Part shown: positions 8,056 through 15,253 of the stretch, in pieces
Position numbering within the stretch: the first letter of the stretch is position 1
How the letters are laid out: every line of letters begins with the position of its first letter
Source of the DNA: DASULA01 sp036278435
GTDB lineage: Bacteria > Actinomycetota > Actinomycetes > Mycobacteriales > DASULA01
Direction: 5' to 3'
Assembly (NCBI GenBank): GCA_036278435.1
Contig: DASULA010000262.1
Location: forward strand, 1 to 25,572
DNA length: 25,572 nt
Translations under genes and position numbers: made by a program
Notes under the pieces: generated by a model
What the model was told of the DNA's origin: nothing
The model's input: only the letters and a program-made list of their open reading frames with translations
The model's database searches: none

Positions 8056-8089
8056 GGATCCACGCTCGCCTCAGCAGAGGCGTGGATCC
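8056..8089 (+). promoter_or_regulatory. long hairpin in the fadD leader
   Basis: GGATCCAC (8056-8063) pairs with GTGGATCC (8082-8089), and inside it GCCTC pairs with GAGGC around an AGCA loop, leaving a 4-nt one-sided bulge. The element ends about 40 nt before the fadD ATG and well before its strong Shine-Dalgarno (AGGGAGGAG, 8114-8122). It may be a DNA operator or an RNA leader structure. Confidence 0.45.
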
Positions 8090-8129
8090 ACTGGACTCGC
8101 CTCGGTGCAGGCTAGGGAGGAGTCTACGG

Positions 8130-9755
8130 ATGCAGGGCCTGATGCAGGATTACCCGCTCACGTTGGCCCCGGTCTTCGACCGGGCCGAGCGGATGTACTC
8201 CGACAAGCAGATCATCACCGCCACGGCCACCGGGGTGGAGCGCACCAGTTACGGCGAGTGGGCCGAGCGAACCCGGCGGGTGGCTGGCATGCTGGACACA
8301 CTGGGCGTCAGCTCCGACGGACGGGTCGGGACGTTCGCCTGGAACACCGCGAGGCACCTGGAGCTGTACTGGGCCGCGCCGTGCAGCGGGCGGGTGCTGC
8401 ACACGCTGAACATCCGGCTGTTCCCCGACCAGCTCACCTACATCACCAATCACGCCGGCGACGAGGTGATCTTCGTGGACCGGTCCCTGCTGGGCGTGCT
8501 GTGGCCGGTGGTGCCGACGTTGACCACGGTGCGGCACTTCGTGGTGATGGACGACGGCGCGCCCACCGAGATCCCCGACGACCCGCGGATCGTGCACTAC
8601 GAGGACCTGCTGGCCGACGCCAAACCGGTCCGGTTCCGGATCGACGAGGAGAACCGGGCCGCGGCCATGTGTTACACCAGCGGCACCACCGGCAACCCCA
8701 AGGGGGTGCTGTACTCGCACCGCTCCACCTACCTGCACGCCCTGCAGTCACTGTCCAACGCCGGGGGTATCGGCATCGGTGAGCGGGACGTGATCCTGCC
8801 GGTGGTGCCGATGTTCCACGCGAACGCGTGGGGCCTGGCCCAGGCCCCACTGTTCGCCGGCTCCGACCTGGTCCTGCCCGGCCCGAACATGGCCCCGGCG
8901 GCCATCGCCGACATGCTGGAGCGGGAACGGGTGACGCTGACCGCCGGGGTGCCCACCATCTGGATCGGCATGCTGCCGCTGCTCGACGACCACGACCTGT
9001 CCTCGCTGCGCACCATCCTGTGCGGCGGGTCGGCCGTGCCCAAGGCGCTGTCCGAGGCGTACCGGGTCAAGCTGGGCATCCCGATCACCCAGGCGTGGGG
9101 GATGACCGAGACCAGTCCGCTGGGCTCGACCAACGTGCTCCCCCGCTCCTACGACGACAAATCCGAGTCCGAGCGCGCCGAGGCCCGGGCCCGGCAGGGC
9201 ATCCCACCGGTCGGGGTGGACATTCGGATCGTGGAACCGGGCGGCACCGAGGAGCTGCCCTGGGACGACACCGCCACCGGGGAGTTGCAGGTGCGCGGGC
9301 CGTGGATCGCCCGCTCCTACTACAACGACGACCGGTCCGTCGACAGCTTCACCGCCGACGGCTGGCTGCGCACCGGCGACGTCGCCGCGGTGGACCCGCA
9401 CGGCAACATCCGACTGGTGGACCGCACCAAGGACCTGGTGAAGTCCGGTGGGGAGTGGATCAGTTCGGTGGAGTTGGAGAACCTGCTGATGGCCCACCCG
9501 GCGGTGGCCGAGGCAGCCGTGATCGGGGTGTCGCACCCGAAGTGGGACGAGCGGCCGCTGGCCTGCGTGGTGCTGCGGCCCGACGCCGCGGCCACCGTCG
9601 AGGACCTGATCGAACACCTGCGCCCGCAGGTGGCCAAGTGGTGGCTGCCCGACGACGTGGTGTTCGTCGAGGAGATCCCCAAGACGTCGGTGGGCAAGTT
9701 CTCCAAGAAGACACTGCGGGACCAGTTCGCCGACTACCGGCTGCCCACGGCCTGA
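8130..9755 (+). CDS. fadD: acyl-CoA synthetase (long/medium-chain fatty acid-CoA ligase)
   Basis: A 541-aa ANL-superfamily enzyme that activates a carboxylate with ATP to acyl-AMP and then forms the CoA thioester. The A3 P-loop MCYTSGTTGNPKGVLYSHRS sits at about residues 180-199, followed by A5 AWGMTETSPLG, A7 GWLRTGDVA, A8 DRTKDLVKSGGEWISS and the A10 catalytic lysine in PKTSVGKFSKK (about K523). The length and the GGEWISS variant fit fatty acyl-CoA ligases; chain length cannot be decided by eye. The ATG at 8130 is fixed by the AGGGAGGAG ribosome site 7 nt upstream; an upstream in-frame extension is non-coding leader. It is monocistronic, with a strong terminator between it and convergent cytX. 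Regulation may act through the leader hairpin or the inverted repeat upstream. Confidence 0.92.
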   Translation: MQGLMQDYPLTLAPVFDRAERMYSDKQIITATATGVERTSYGEWAERTRRVAGMLDTLGVSSDGRVGTFAWNTARHLELYWAAPCSGRVLHTLNIRLFPDQLTYITNHAGDEVIFVDRSLLGVLWPVVPTLTTVRHFVVMDDGAPTEIPDDPRIVHYEDLLADAKPVRFRIDEENRAAAMCYTSGTTGNPKGVLYSHRSTYLHALQSLSNAGGIGIGERDVILPVVPMFHANAWGLAQAPLFAGSDLVLPGPNMAPAAIADMLERERVTLTAGVPTIWIGMLPLLDDHDLSSLRTILCGGSAVPKALSEAYRVKLGIPITQAWGMTETSPLGSTNVLPRSYDDKSESERAEARARQGIPPVGVDIRIVEPGGTEELPWDDTATGELQVRGPWIARSYYNDDRSVDSFTADGWLRTGDVAAVDPHGNIRLVDRTKDLVKSGGEWISSVELENLLMAHPAVAEAAVIGVSHPKWDERPLACVVLRPDAAATVEDLIEHLRPQVAKWWLPDDVVFVEEIPKTSVGKFSKKTLRDQFADYRLPTA

Positions 9756-9758
9756 CCG

Positions 9759-9808
9759 GGACCGGACCCGCCGCTGCCCGCGTCGGGCCGGCAGCGGCGG
9801 GTCGGTCC
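9759..9808. terminator. bidirectional terminator between fadD and cytX
   Basis: ACCCGCCGCTGCC (9766-9778) is perfectly complementary to GGCAGCGGCGGGT (9790-9802), extended by GGACCG/CGGTCC outside a single bulged G, giving a stem of about 19 bp with an 11-nt loop. It fills the 70-bp convergent gap and probably stops transcription from both sides. Confidence 0.78.
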
Positions 9809-9825
9809 GGTGTGCCGGCGACGGA

Positions 9826-11202
9826 TCAGCGGGCCGGGCCGGCGGTGCGGCCCGACCGGTCCCGCCGACGCCAGGCGCGCTCGGCCGAGCCACCGGCCAC
9901 GGCCAGCACCCCGGCCACCACGAAGGACACCAGCGAGGCGGAGAACCCGTTCGTGGCCGGCACTCCCAGCCCCGACTGGACCTGCGTCCAGAACGTCCCC
10001 CAGGCCGGCCACTGTTCCAGTTGGCTGGGCACCACGACCTGGTAGGCGGCGAACCCGGCCAGCCACGGCAGGCCCATGACCCAGCGCCGCGGGGCCGCCG
10101 CGCTGACGTCCCACTCGCCCCGCCGGAGCAGGTAGTAGTCCACCAGGAAGGTGGCCGCCAGCGGCACGAACACCGCGCCGATGAGCAGCAGGAACGGCTC
10201 GTAGGCGTTGCCGTCCAGGATCAGCGCGAACACGGTGGCCACCGCGCCGACGGCCACCGCGAGCACCCGCCGGTCGGCCCGGGGCAGCACGTTCTGCGCA
10301 CTGGTGGCGGTCGAGTAGATGTTGGCGAACGCCTCGTCGACCTCGTCGGCGGCCAGGATGCACAGCGCCAGCGCGCCGGCCGGCACGGCCAGCAGCGCGC
10401 CGATCACGTCGTTTCCCGGTCCGACCGCGTAGGCCCGCAGGGCCAGCACGCCGAGCAGGAAGAACGCCGCGGAGGAGGCGAAGTACCCGACGAAGGTGCC
10501 GGTGAACGCGGCCCGGCCGGTGCGGGAGAACCGGGAGTAGTCGGCGACCAGCGGAATCCACGACACCGGCAGCGCGATCACCAGGTCTGTCGACGTCCAG
10601 AATCCGGTCCACGAACCGCCGGTCGGCGCCCCGCTGGACCGGCGCAGCGCGGAGTAGAAGAAGTACGCGGTGCAGGCCAGCACCGCGACCACGGCGATCC
10701 GCTTGAGCAGCCGGACCGAGCCGAGCGGGCGCAGCGCCATCCCGGTGGCCAGCGCGCCGGCGGCCAGCACGTACACCCAGCGCGGCACCGGGGAGTACAC
10801 CGCGTGCGCGGCCACGCTGATGATCCAGACCTCGTAGGTGGCCCAGCCCACGCACTGGGCCAAATTGAGCGCGGTGGGCAGGTAGGACCCGCGCCGGCCG
10901 AACAGCCCGCGCAGCAGCACCATGGTCGGCGCCCCGGTCTGCGCGCCGGCCCGGGCGACCAGCCCGAGCAACAGGCAGCCGACCGCGCTGCCCAGCAGGA
11001 TCGCGGTGACCGAGGCGGCGAACGACTGGCCGGCCGGTACCAGGAACGACGCGGTGACCGGGATGAGCAGGCTGATGCCGAGGTTCGCCCACAGGCCGAG
11101 CTGGTCGAGGAAGCCGAGCGTGCGGGGCACGTCGGCGGTGAGCGTCCGGGGCGCCTCGGTGGGCGCGGTGGCGGCCTGGGACGCGGCGGTGGAGGTGGAC
11201 AT
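9826..11202 (-). CDS. cytX: NCS1 permease, CytX-type hydroxymethylpyrimidine transporter
   Basis: A 458-aa integral membrane protein with about 12 hydrophobic segments, of the purine-cytosine permease (NCS1) family. Family features include the N-terminal WANLGISLLIPVTASFLVP, a GAPTMVLLRGLFGRRG segment, NLAQCVGWATYEVWI, and SWIPLVADYSRF. The protein ends in a basic cytoplasmic tail. The assignment to CytX, the proposed importer of the thiamine pyrimidine precursor HMP, rests on the TPP riboswitch immediately upstream; cytosine/purine permeases are not normally under TPP control. The ATG at 11202 lies 8 nt from the GGGAG that forms the 3' end of the riboswitch. It stands alone, with no thiamine biosynthesis gene adjacent. 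Confidence 0.87.
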   Translation of the reverse strand: MSTSTAASQAATAPTEAPRTLTADVPRTLGFLDQLGLWANLGISLLIPVTASFLVPAGQSFAASVTAILLGSAVGCLLLGLVARAGAQTGAPTMVLLRGLFGRRGSYLPTALNLAQCVGWATYEVWIISVAAHAVYSPVPRWVYVLAAGALATGMALRPLGSVRLLKRIAVVAVLACTAYFFYSALRRSSGAPTGGSWTGFWTSTDLVIALPVSWIPLVADYSRFSRTGRAAFTGTFVGYFASSAAFFLLGVLALRAYAVGPGNDVIGALLAVPAGALALCILAADEVDEAFANIYSTATSAQNVLPRADRRVLAVAVGAVATVFALILDGNAYEPFLLLIGAVFVPLAATFLVDYYLLRRGEWDVSAAAPRRWVMGLPWLAGFAAYQVVVPSQLEQWPAWGTFWTQVQSGLGVPATNGFSASLVSFVVAGVLAVAGGSAERAWRRRDRSGRTAGPAR

Positions 11203-11210
11203 GGAACACG

Positions 11211-11297
11211 CTCCCTACGCGGGTATGAACCCGACAGGTTGAACGGTCGGCGGCTTCCAGCCGCCCTCTCAGCCCGGTAGCACCGGACTCCCGTGGT
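11211..11297 (-). promoter_or_regulatory. TPP (thi-box) riboswitch controlling cytX
   Basis: Read on the minus strand, the leader contains the conserved TPP aptamer elements in order: CACGGGAGTCCGG, CTGAGAGGG (the CUGAGA core), GACCGTTCAACCTG (near-consensus ACCnnTTGAACCTG) and CGGGTTCATACCCGCG followed by TAGGGAG. The final GGGAG is also the Shine-Dalgarno of cytX, 8 nt from its ATG, so ligand binding should hide the ribosome site directly. CACG at the 5' side can close P1 with CGTG just before the start codon. Rising thiamine pyrophosphate is thus expected to shut off translation of the transporter. Confidence 0.95.
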
Positions 11298-11306
11298 GAC
11301 ATGAGC

Positions 11307-11312
11307 AAACTA
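11307..11312 (-). promoter_or_regulatory. candidate -10 element for the cytX riboswitch transcript
   Basis: TAGTTT on the minus strand fits TAnnnT and would start transcription near 11300, directly before the 5' edge of the aptamer. No convincing -35 is visible at 17 bp, so this is tentative. Confidence 0.35.
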
Positions 11313-11433
11313 GCGCGAATACCACCTATCCGCGCGTGATGGCCGGGATGATGACATCGGTGCACGAGAGCGGGACGTCCCCACGGCCCCGACCGGCCGG
11401 GTCTGGCGGGCCGGTCGGCGCCACGGTCGCGCC

Positions 11434-12279
11434 GTGATCGTGTCGGCGGCCACGCTGATCGTGCTCGGCTCGGCGGTGTGCCACGCGACCTGGAACGCGC
11501 TCACCCACCGGCTGGACGACCAGTTGCTGGCGTTCTGCTGGTTGGGCGTGGCCTACCTGCTCGTCGGCCCGCCGCTGGTCCTGCTGTTACCGGCACCCGC
11601 GGCGCCGGCCCGACCGTTCCTGGCCGTCTCGGTCGGGCTGCACGGCGTGTACAACCTGCTGCTGATGCGGACCTACCGGCTGGGCGAGTTCAACCAGGTC
11701 TACCCGTTGGCCCGCGGCACCTCGCCACTGCTGGTCGCGCTGGCCGCCGCGCTGGTGGTGGGCGAGCGGCTGACCCCGGCGCACGCGCTGGGGGTGGTGG
11801 TGATCTGCGTCGGGCTGGCCAGCCTGGTGCTGGTCGGTGGACTGCCCGGCCGGGCGCACCTGCCAGCGGTGCGGGCCGCGCTGGGTACCGGCGTGGTGAT
11901 CGCCACCTACAGCGTGGTGGACGGGGTGGGGGTGCGTGCCTCGGGCAGCCCGTTCGGGTACGCCGCCTGGTTGTTCCTGTTCCAGGGGCCGCTGGTGCCG
12001 GCGCTGGTGCTCGCCCGGCACGGCGGGCGGAGCTGGTCGGCGCTGCGTCCGCACCGGGCCACCGGGCTGGCCGCCGGGGTGTTGTCGATCACCGCCTACG
12101 GACTGGTGCTGTGGGCGCAGACCCGGGGAGCGCTGGCCACGGTGGCGGCGCTGCGCGAGTGCAGCGTGATCGTGGGCGCCGGGATCGGCGCGGTGTGGTT
12201 CGGCGAGCGGTTCGGCCGCGCCCGGGTGGTGGCCACCGTGCTGGTGGTGGCCGGTATCGGGTTGCTCAACCTTCGGTAG
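11434..12279 (+). CDS. EamA/DMT-superfamily transporter
   Basis: A 281-aa polytopic membrane protein with about ten short hydrophobic helices in two similar halves, as in EamA (drug/metabolite) transporters. The first half contains AVCHATWNALTHRL and YRLGEFNQVYPLARGTSPLLVAL, the second ends with ALRECSVIVGAGIGAVWFGERFGRARVVATVLVVAGIGLLNLR; the repeated GE-R pattern before the last helix of each half (VVGERLTPAHALG, WFGERFGRARVV) is typical. The substrate cannot be inferred. The GTG at 11434 gives a protein starting at the first helix; no Shine-Dalgarno is visible. It contains one TTA leucine codon (11587-11589), rare in such DNA. It is divergent from cytX across about 130 bp, but a link to thiamine transport is not shown. 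Confidence 0.85.
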   Translation: MIVSAATLIVLGSAVCHATWNALTHRLDDQLLAFCWLGVAYLLVGPPLVLLLPAPAAPARPFLAVSVGLHGVYNLLLMRTYRLGEFNQVYPLARGTSPLLVALAAALVVGERLTPAHALGVVVICVGLASLVLVGGLPGRAHLPAVRAALGTGVVIATYSVVDGVGVRASGSPFGYAAWLFLFQGPLVPALVLARHGGRSWSALRPHRATGLAAGVLSITAYGLVLWAQTRGALATVAALRECSVIVGAGIGAVWFGERFGRARVVATVLVVAGIGLLNLR

Positions 12280-12305
12280 CCGATGGGTTCCAGTGCCCTC
12301 AGCGC

Positions 12306-12347
12306 GGGGCACCCGGACCGCCCGGACCGTGGGGCACCCGGACCGCC
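12306..12347. repeat. 17-bp direct repeat, two copies
   Basis: GGGGCACCCGGACCGCC occurs at 12306-12322 and exactly again at 12331-12347, a 25-bp period, just after the DMT transporter gene. A small hairpin (CCGCCC ATAC GGGCGG) follows near 12355-12373 and may help terminate that gene. Confidence 0.6.
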
Positions 12348-12590
12348 GAACCCTGCCCGCCCATACGGGCGGTAGCGGGTCACTCGTGGCGCGGGAACAT
12401 GGGCGGGCGGCGAATCATCCCTGAACGTCCAAGGCGAGAAACCGGCGGGCATGCGAGCCGGCGAACGGGTCACCCCGCCACGGCTACCGGCTGACGAAGG
12501 CCGTGGCAGGTACCCGGCGAGCGATCGGTTCCTCGTTCACCGGGCGCGATGCGCCTCGAAGCGCCGAAGCTGGTGTGCCCTGCTGTCCCT

Positions 12591-12906
12591 TTGACCTGCT
12601 CCACATCCAGAGCAGGATCGACCTGCTCCGCATTGTGAGCAGGTCCTTGACCCGCTCCACACACGGGGCAACGCCAGCCCTGCTCCGGTCATGGAGCAGG
12701 TCGGTGAGCGGCCCCAGAACCAGAGCAGGACTCGACCCGCTCCAGGCCGGAAGCAGGTCCTTGATTTGCTCCATGTCGGAGGCAGGTCCATGACCTGCTC
12801 CGCGTCGTGGGCAGGTCATGGACCCGCGCCATATCCGGGACAGCGCAAGCCCTACGCCACGCACGACGCAGAGCTTTGACCTGCTCCACATATGGCGCGG
12901 GTCAAA
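12591..12906. repeat. array of about eleven 28-29 bp palindromic tandem repeats
   Basis: Units begin near 12591, 12618, 12647, 12675, 12704, 12732, 12761, 12790, 12819, 12847 and 12876, a period of 27-29 bp with no unique spacers. The consensus unit is TTGACCTGCTCC, about 5-6 variable bases, then GGAGCAGGTC. Each unit is a hairpin; unit 2 has perfect 9-bp arms, unit 4 has 8-bp arms, and unit 11 has 13-position arms with one wobble and one mismatch. Arms of neighbouring units are also complementary (for example GCAGGTC cat GACCTGC at 12782-12798), so alternative pairing is possible. Units 5, 9 and 10 are degraded. The whole gap 12280-13048 holds no credible gene; short frames across the array are repeat artefacts. 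Role unknown: structured RNA, a protein-binding array, or a decaying repeat family. Confidence 0.88.
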
Positions 12907-13048
12907 GGGGCCTCAGCACCTTCCCCGGAATCCCGGTCCGGGCGCCGTCCGGGGAGGACTGGGCTGGTATCCGCAGCCGACCACACCCAGCCGCACGCCC
13001 AAGCGCCGTCCGGGCGGGACGCGGGGCCAGCCAGGCACCGAGGATTCC

Positions 13049-13741
13049 TCAGCCCGTGGACGGCCGGTTCGGTCCGGGCCCGGCGGCAGCAGCGAGGCGT
13101 TCGGCGTCGTCGGCCACACTGTCCACCTCGATCTGGAATGCCAGTCCCGGGTCGGTGCCCAGCGCACCCAGGTGCCCGTCGATCTGGAGGCTGAGCACGC
13201 CGTGCCAGCGGGTCCACGCGGTGGCCCCGAGTCGTTCCAGCGCGAAGTGGGACCCGCCGGGCGGACGATCGGCGATCCGGCCGCCCGGGGGAGCCGAGCC
13301 GGTCAGGGCGGCCAGCAGCGCGGCCACGGTGCGCCGGGCGGCCGGCTCGGTGCCCAGGTCCGGTGACGTGCCGGCGCCGAACAGCAGCCGGTACCGGTGC
13401 GGCTGGGACAGTGCCCAGTCCCGGTACGCGGTGGCCACCGCCCGAACCCGGACCCGGGGCGGGCCGGGTTGCCGCGCCGCGGCGTGCACGGCATCGGCCA
13501 GATCCTCGCAGGCGTCACCGGCCAGTTCGGCCAGCAACTCGTCCCGCCCGGCGAAGTACCGGTACAGCGCCGGGCCCGTGATCCCCATCTGCCGGGCGAT
13601 CGCGGTCAGCGACAGCGCGCACGGGCCGGACCAGCCCGACTCGGCGAGTTGCGCCAGGGCTAACCGCTTGGCCTCGTCGCGGGTCTCGACCCGGTGCCGC
13701 TCGCGGCGGCTCACCGGAACTGACGCCACCACGGCCTCCAC
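13049..13741 (-). CDS. TetR-family regulator with WHG-type C-terminal domain
   Basis: About 226-230 aa. The N-terminal DNA-binding domain reads ETRDEAKRLALAQLAESG, then LSLTAIARQMGITGPALYRYFAGRDELLAELA, a standard TetR helix-turn-helix. The C-terminal half contains TRWHGVLSLQIDGHL, the WHG motif of the TetR_C_33 group. Its ligand and targets are unknown; no adjacent gene shares an operon with it. The start is uncertain: the frame opens with GTG at 13741 and has a second GTG at 13729 with GGAGG 5 nt before it, which may be the true start. A GATAAT -10 element lies 30-35 bp upstream of the first GTG. It is oriented toward the palindromic repeat array, which lies just past its stop. Confidence 0.87.
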   Translation of the reverse strand: MEAVVASVPVSRRERHRVETRDEAKRLALAQLAESGWSGPCALSLTAIARQMGITGPALYRYFAGRDELLAELAGDACEDLADAVHAAARQPGPPRVRVRAVATAYRDWALSQPHRYRLLFGAGTSPDLGTEPAARRTVAALLAALTGSAPPGGRIADRPPGGSHFALERLGATAWTRWHGVLSLQIDGHLGALGTDPGLAFQIEVDSVADDAERLAAAAGPGPNRPSTG

Positions 13742-13770
13742 GCTGGGTCGGCGAGAACCTCCTACCTCGC

Positions 13771-13776
13771 ATTATC
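13771..13776 (-). promoter_or_regulatory. -10 promoter element of the TetR-WHG gene
   Basis: GATAAT on the minus strand, embedded in TCCGGATAATGC. The same 12-mer surrounds the candidate -10 of the histidine kinase operon at 20997-21002. Transcription would start near 13764. Confidence 0.45.
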
Positions 13777-13844
13777 CGGACCGCACCCCATCCCGCCCGC
13801 CGAGCCGCCCCAGCCCCGGACGCGCGGCGTCCCAGCCGGTGGGC

Positions 13845-14081
13845 TCAGGACGTGGGCGAGCCGGGCCGGTCCAGCAGTACCCGCAGCAGCCGCTCCAACC
13901 GGCTGGCCGCGTCGTCGCGTGCGGCGAACACCACCCGACCGAGGAACACCAGCACCGCGAAGACCAGTACCACGACGAACGCACCGAGCAGGATGAGCGC
14001 ACCCATCCCGCCGAACCGCGCCACCCCGGCCACCGTCCCGACCACGCCAGTCCCGGCCAGCCCGGCCCCGACCGCCTTCAC
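13845..14081 (-). CDS. small single-pass membrane protein, third gene of the PadR operon
   Basis: A 78-aa protein: glycine/valine-rich N-terminus (VKAVGAGLAGTGVVGTVAGVA), one strong transmembrane helix (GALILLGAFVVVLVFAVLVFLG) and a charged amphipathic tail (ARDDAASRLERLLRVLLDR). The GTG at 14081 overlaps the upstream stop by 4 bp (GTGA) and has GGAGGG 7 nt before it, which supports translation and excludes the longer in-frame extension. I do not recognise the family. Composition returns to the GC-rich norm, unlike the gene before it. Position suggests it works with the 223-aa protein, perhaps in the membrane. Confidence 0.68.
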   Translation of the reverse strand: MKAVGAGLAGTGVVGTVAGVARFGGMGALILLGAFVVVLVFAVLVFLGRVVFAARDDAASRLERLLRVLLDRPGSPTS

Positions 14082-14749
14082 GGTTCGACCCTCCGCAACA
14101 GCGGATAGCGCACCGTCCAAATCAGGTGCGGTAGGCCGATCAAAGTAGATATGGTGAACTGTATTCGCCGCCAGCAGGTTAGTACATAAAGCTCAGCAAA
14201 CCACACATCAAACCACAATTGACGCTGGGAGGTTGGCAACAAGTGCGCCCACCAGGCCAGCAATCGAATCGACATGTTAGGCGCCCGGACCGCGGTCAGT
14301 GAAATTTGATCGTCAAAGCGATAATAGGAGACAACGGTGGTCAGCACATCCAACGCCTCTGCGCAGCCACGTGCCCCTGCTGCCAACAAATTAGTTAACT
14401 GAAGTGCTTCGTCCCAATGATTTGAGCCAAGCCGGCCGTAAAATGCCGCGGACCCCTGCCCTGCCGCAGTGCCCTTGTAGGCATTGAACTGGCCGATCAC
14501 CAGGTCGGCAATCTCAGATGTCATACGTCCTGGACAGGTCGCCGTTATCTCGCCCAACATCGCCGCCATATCCTCGCCGGTGACGATACTGATATCCATT
14601 TCGAGTACTTCGTGGGGCCACTCCGCGCTTGAGATTTCATGTGCTGCCGCCCGGAATCCCTCTGCCATTACACTGCATTTCTGGGCCAGGGCAATCCGAA
14701 TATCTGAGCTGGCATCGACTGATGTACTCGGTTTCACCGCAGATCTCAT
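14078..14749 (-). CDS. unknown 223-aa protein of low GC, PadR operon
   Basis: The protein is not a family I recognise. The N-terminal part is soluble and helical (ALAQKCSVMAEGFRAAAHEI; MDISIVTGEDMAAMLGEITA). A middle segment follows (NHWDEALQLTNLLAAGARGCAEALDVL), then an aromatic, hydrophobic C-terminus (LLAWWAHLLPTSQRQLWFDVW; RRIQFTISTLIGLPHLIW) ending in a basic tail, suggesting membrane association. The ATG at 14749 overlaps the PadR stop by 4 bp (ATGA) with a G-rich ribosome site just upstream; the frame is open further but that part lies over PadR and is a shadow. Base composition is strikingly low: 27 of 60 bases are G or C in 14161-14220, and it contains a TTA codon (14396-14398). This suggests recent transfer or relaxed codon selection. 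Confidence 0.75.
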   Translation of the reverse strand: MRSAVKPSTSVDASSDIRIALAQKCSVMAEGFRAAAHEISSAEWPHEVLEMDISIVTGEDMAAMLGEITATCPGRMTSEIADLVIGQFNAYKGTAAGQGSAAFYGRLGSNHWDEALQLTNLLAAGARGCAEALDVLTTVVSYYRFDDQISLTAVRAPNMSIRLLAWWAHLLPTSQRQLWFDVWFAELYVLTCWRRIQFTISTLIGLPHLIWTVRYPLLRRVEP

Positions 14750-15090
14750 ACTGAGCCCCCCGGAATCTCGGGTATGGCCCACAGGCGGGCGGCGGTGGCG
14801 CCGGAGCGGTAGGACGCGGCCAGGGCCTGCCGGGCCAGTTCGGCGCCGCGTTCGGTGAGACGGTAGTAGCGGCGACGCGGGCGGCCCTCGGTCACGTGCT
14901 GTTCGGGGGACTCCCAGAAACTCTCCAGCCAACCGGCCTGCTCCAGCCGGGTCACGATCGGGTAGATCGTGCCGGACGGCAGCCCGGTCAGCTCGCACAG
15001 CTCCAGCCCGTACCGCGCCTGTGTGGGCTTCTCCAGCATCGCCCGGAGCGTGAGCTGGGTCTGCAACGTCATCCGCGGACCCTTAGTCAT
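14746..15090 (-). CDS. PadR-family transcriptional regulator
   Basis: A 114-aa winged-helix regulator. The PadR core is clear: QLTLRAMLEKPTQARYGLELCELTGLPSGTIYPIVTRLEQAGWLES followed by the wing GRPRRRYYRLTERGAELARQAL. The length matches the short PadR subfamily, which usually represses its own operon and responds to small molecules. The first ATG (15090) is used; a second in-frame ATG at 15072 (MTLQTQLTL) is possible. The gene is first of three, joined to the next by a 4-bp overlap. A 25-bp imperfect palindrome immediately upstream is the likely operator. It is divergent from the AlkA-type gene. By context it controls the two unknown proteins behind it. Confidence 0.9.
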   Translation of the reverse strand: MTKGPRMTLQTQLTLRAMLEKPTQARYGLELCELTGLPSGTIYPIVTRLEQAGWLESFWESPEQHVTEGRPRRRYYRLTERGAELARQALAASYRSGATAARLWAIPEIPGGSV

Positions 15091-15096
15091 ACCTGC

Positions 15097-15121
15097 ACTC
15101 TACATAGCCTGTATTCAGAGT
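15097..15121. promoter_or_regulatory. candidate PadR operator
   Basis: ACTCTACATA and TATTCAGAGT flank a 5-bp centre; 8 of 10 arm positions are symmetric. It begins 6 bp upstream of the PadR ATG and contains a TATGTA -10-like element on the minus strand, so PadR bound here would block its own promoter. Confidence 0.55.
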
Positions 15122-15253
15122 ACCAAACCAGCGGCGGTTGATCGGTTGAGGGGACATGGGGTCGACCCCACGGCCAGCGCCGGCCGGGCGTGGAGCAGAC
15201 TCGACGGCGTGGCCATACCCGGCGGACCCGCCCACACCGCCCGGGGCGGCGTC

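Noticed and set aside
12484..12891. Several short ORFs on both strands across the repeat array
   Set aside because: Their sequences are translations of the repeat in shifting frames (28-29 bp period is not a multiple of 3) and have no ribosome sites.
12591..12906. CRISPR array
   Set aside because: Repeats are contiguous with no unique spacers, units are degenerate, and no cas gene is present.
14750..14998. N-terminal extension of the 223-aa protein to 306 aa
   Set aside because: The added 83 residues lie antiframe over PadR, are Arg/Pro-rich shadow sequence, and the ATG at 14749 has a coupling overlap.
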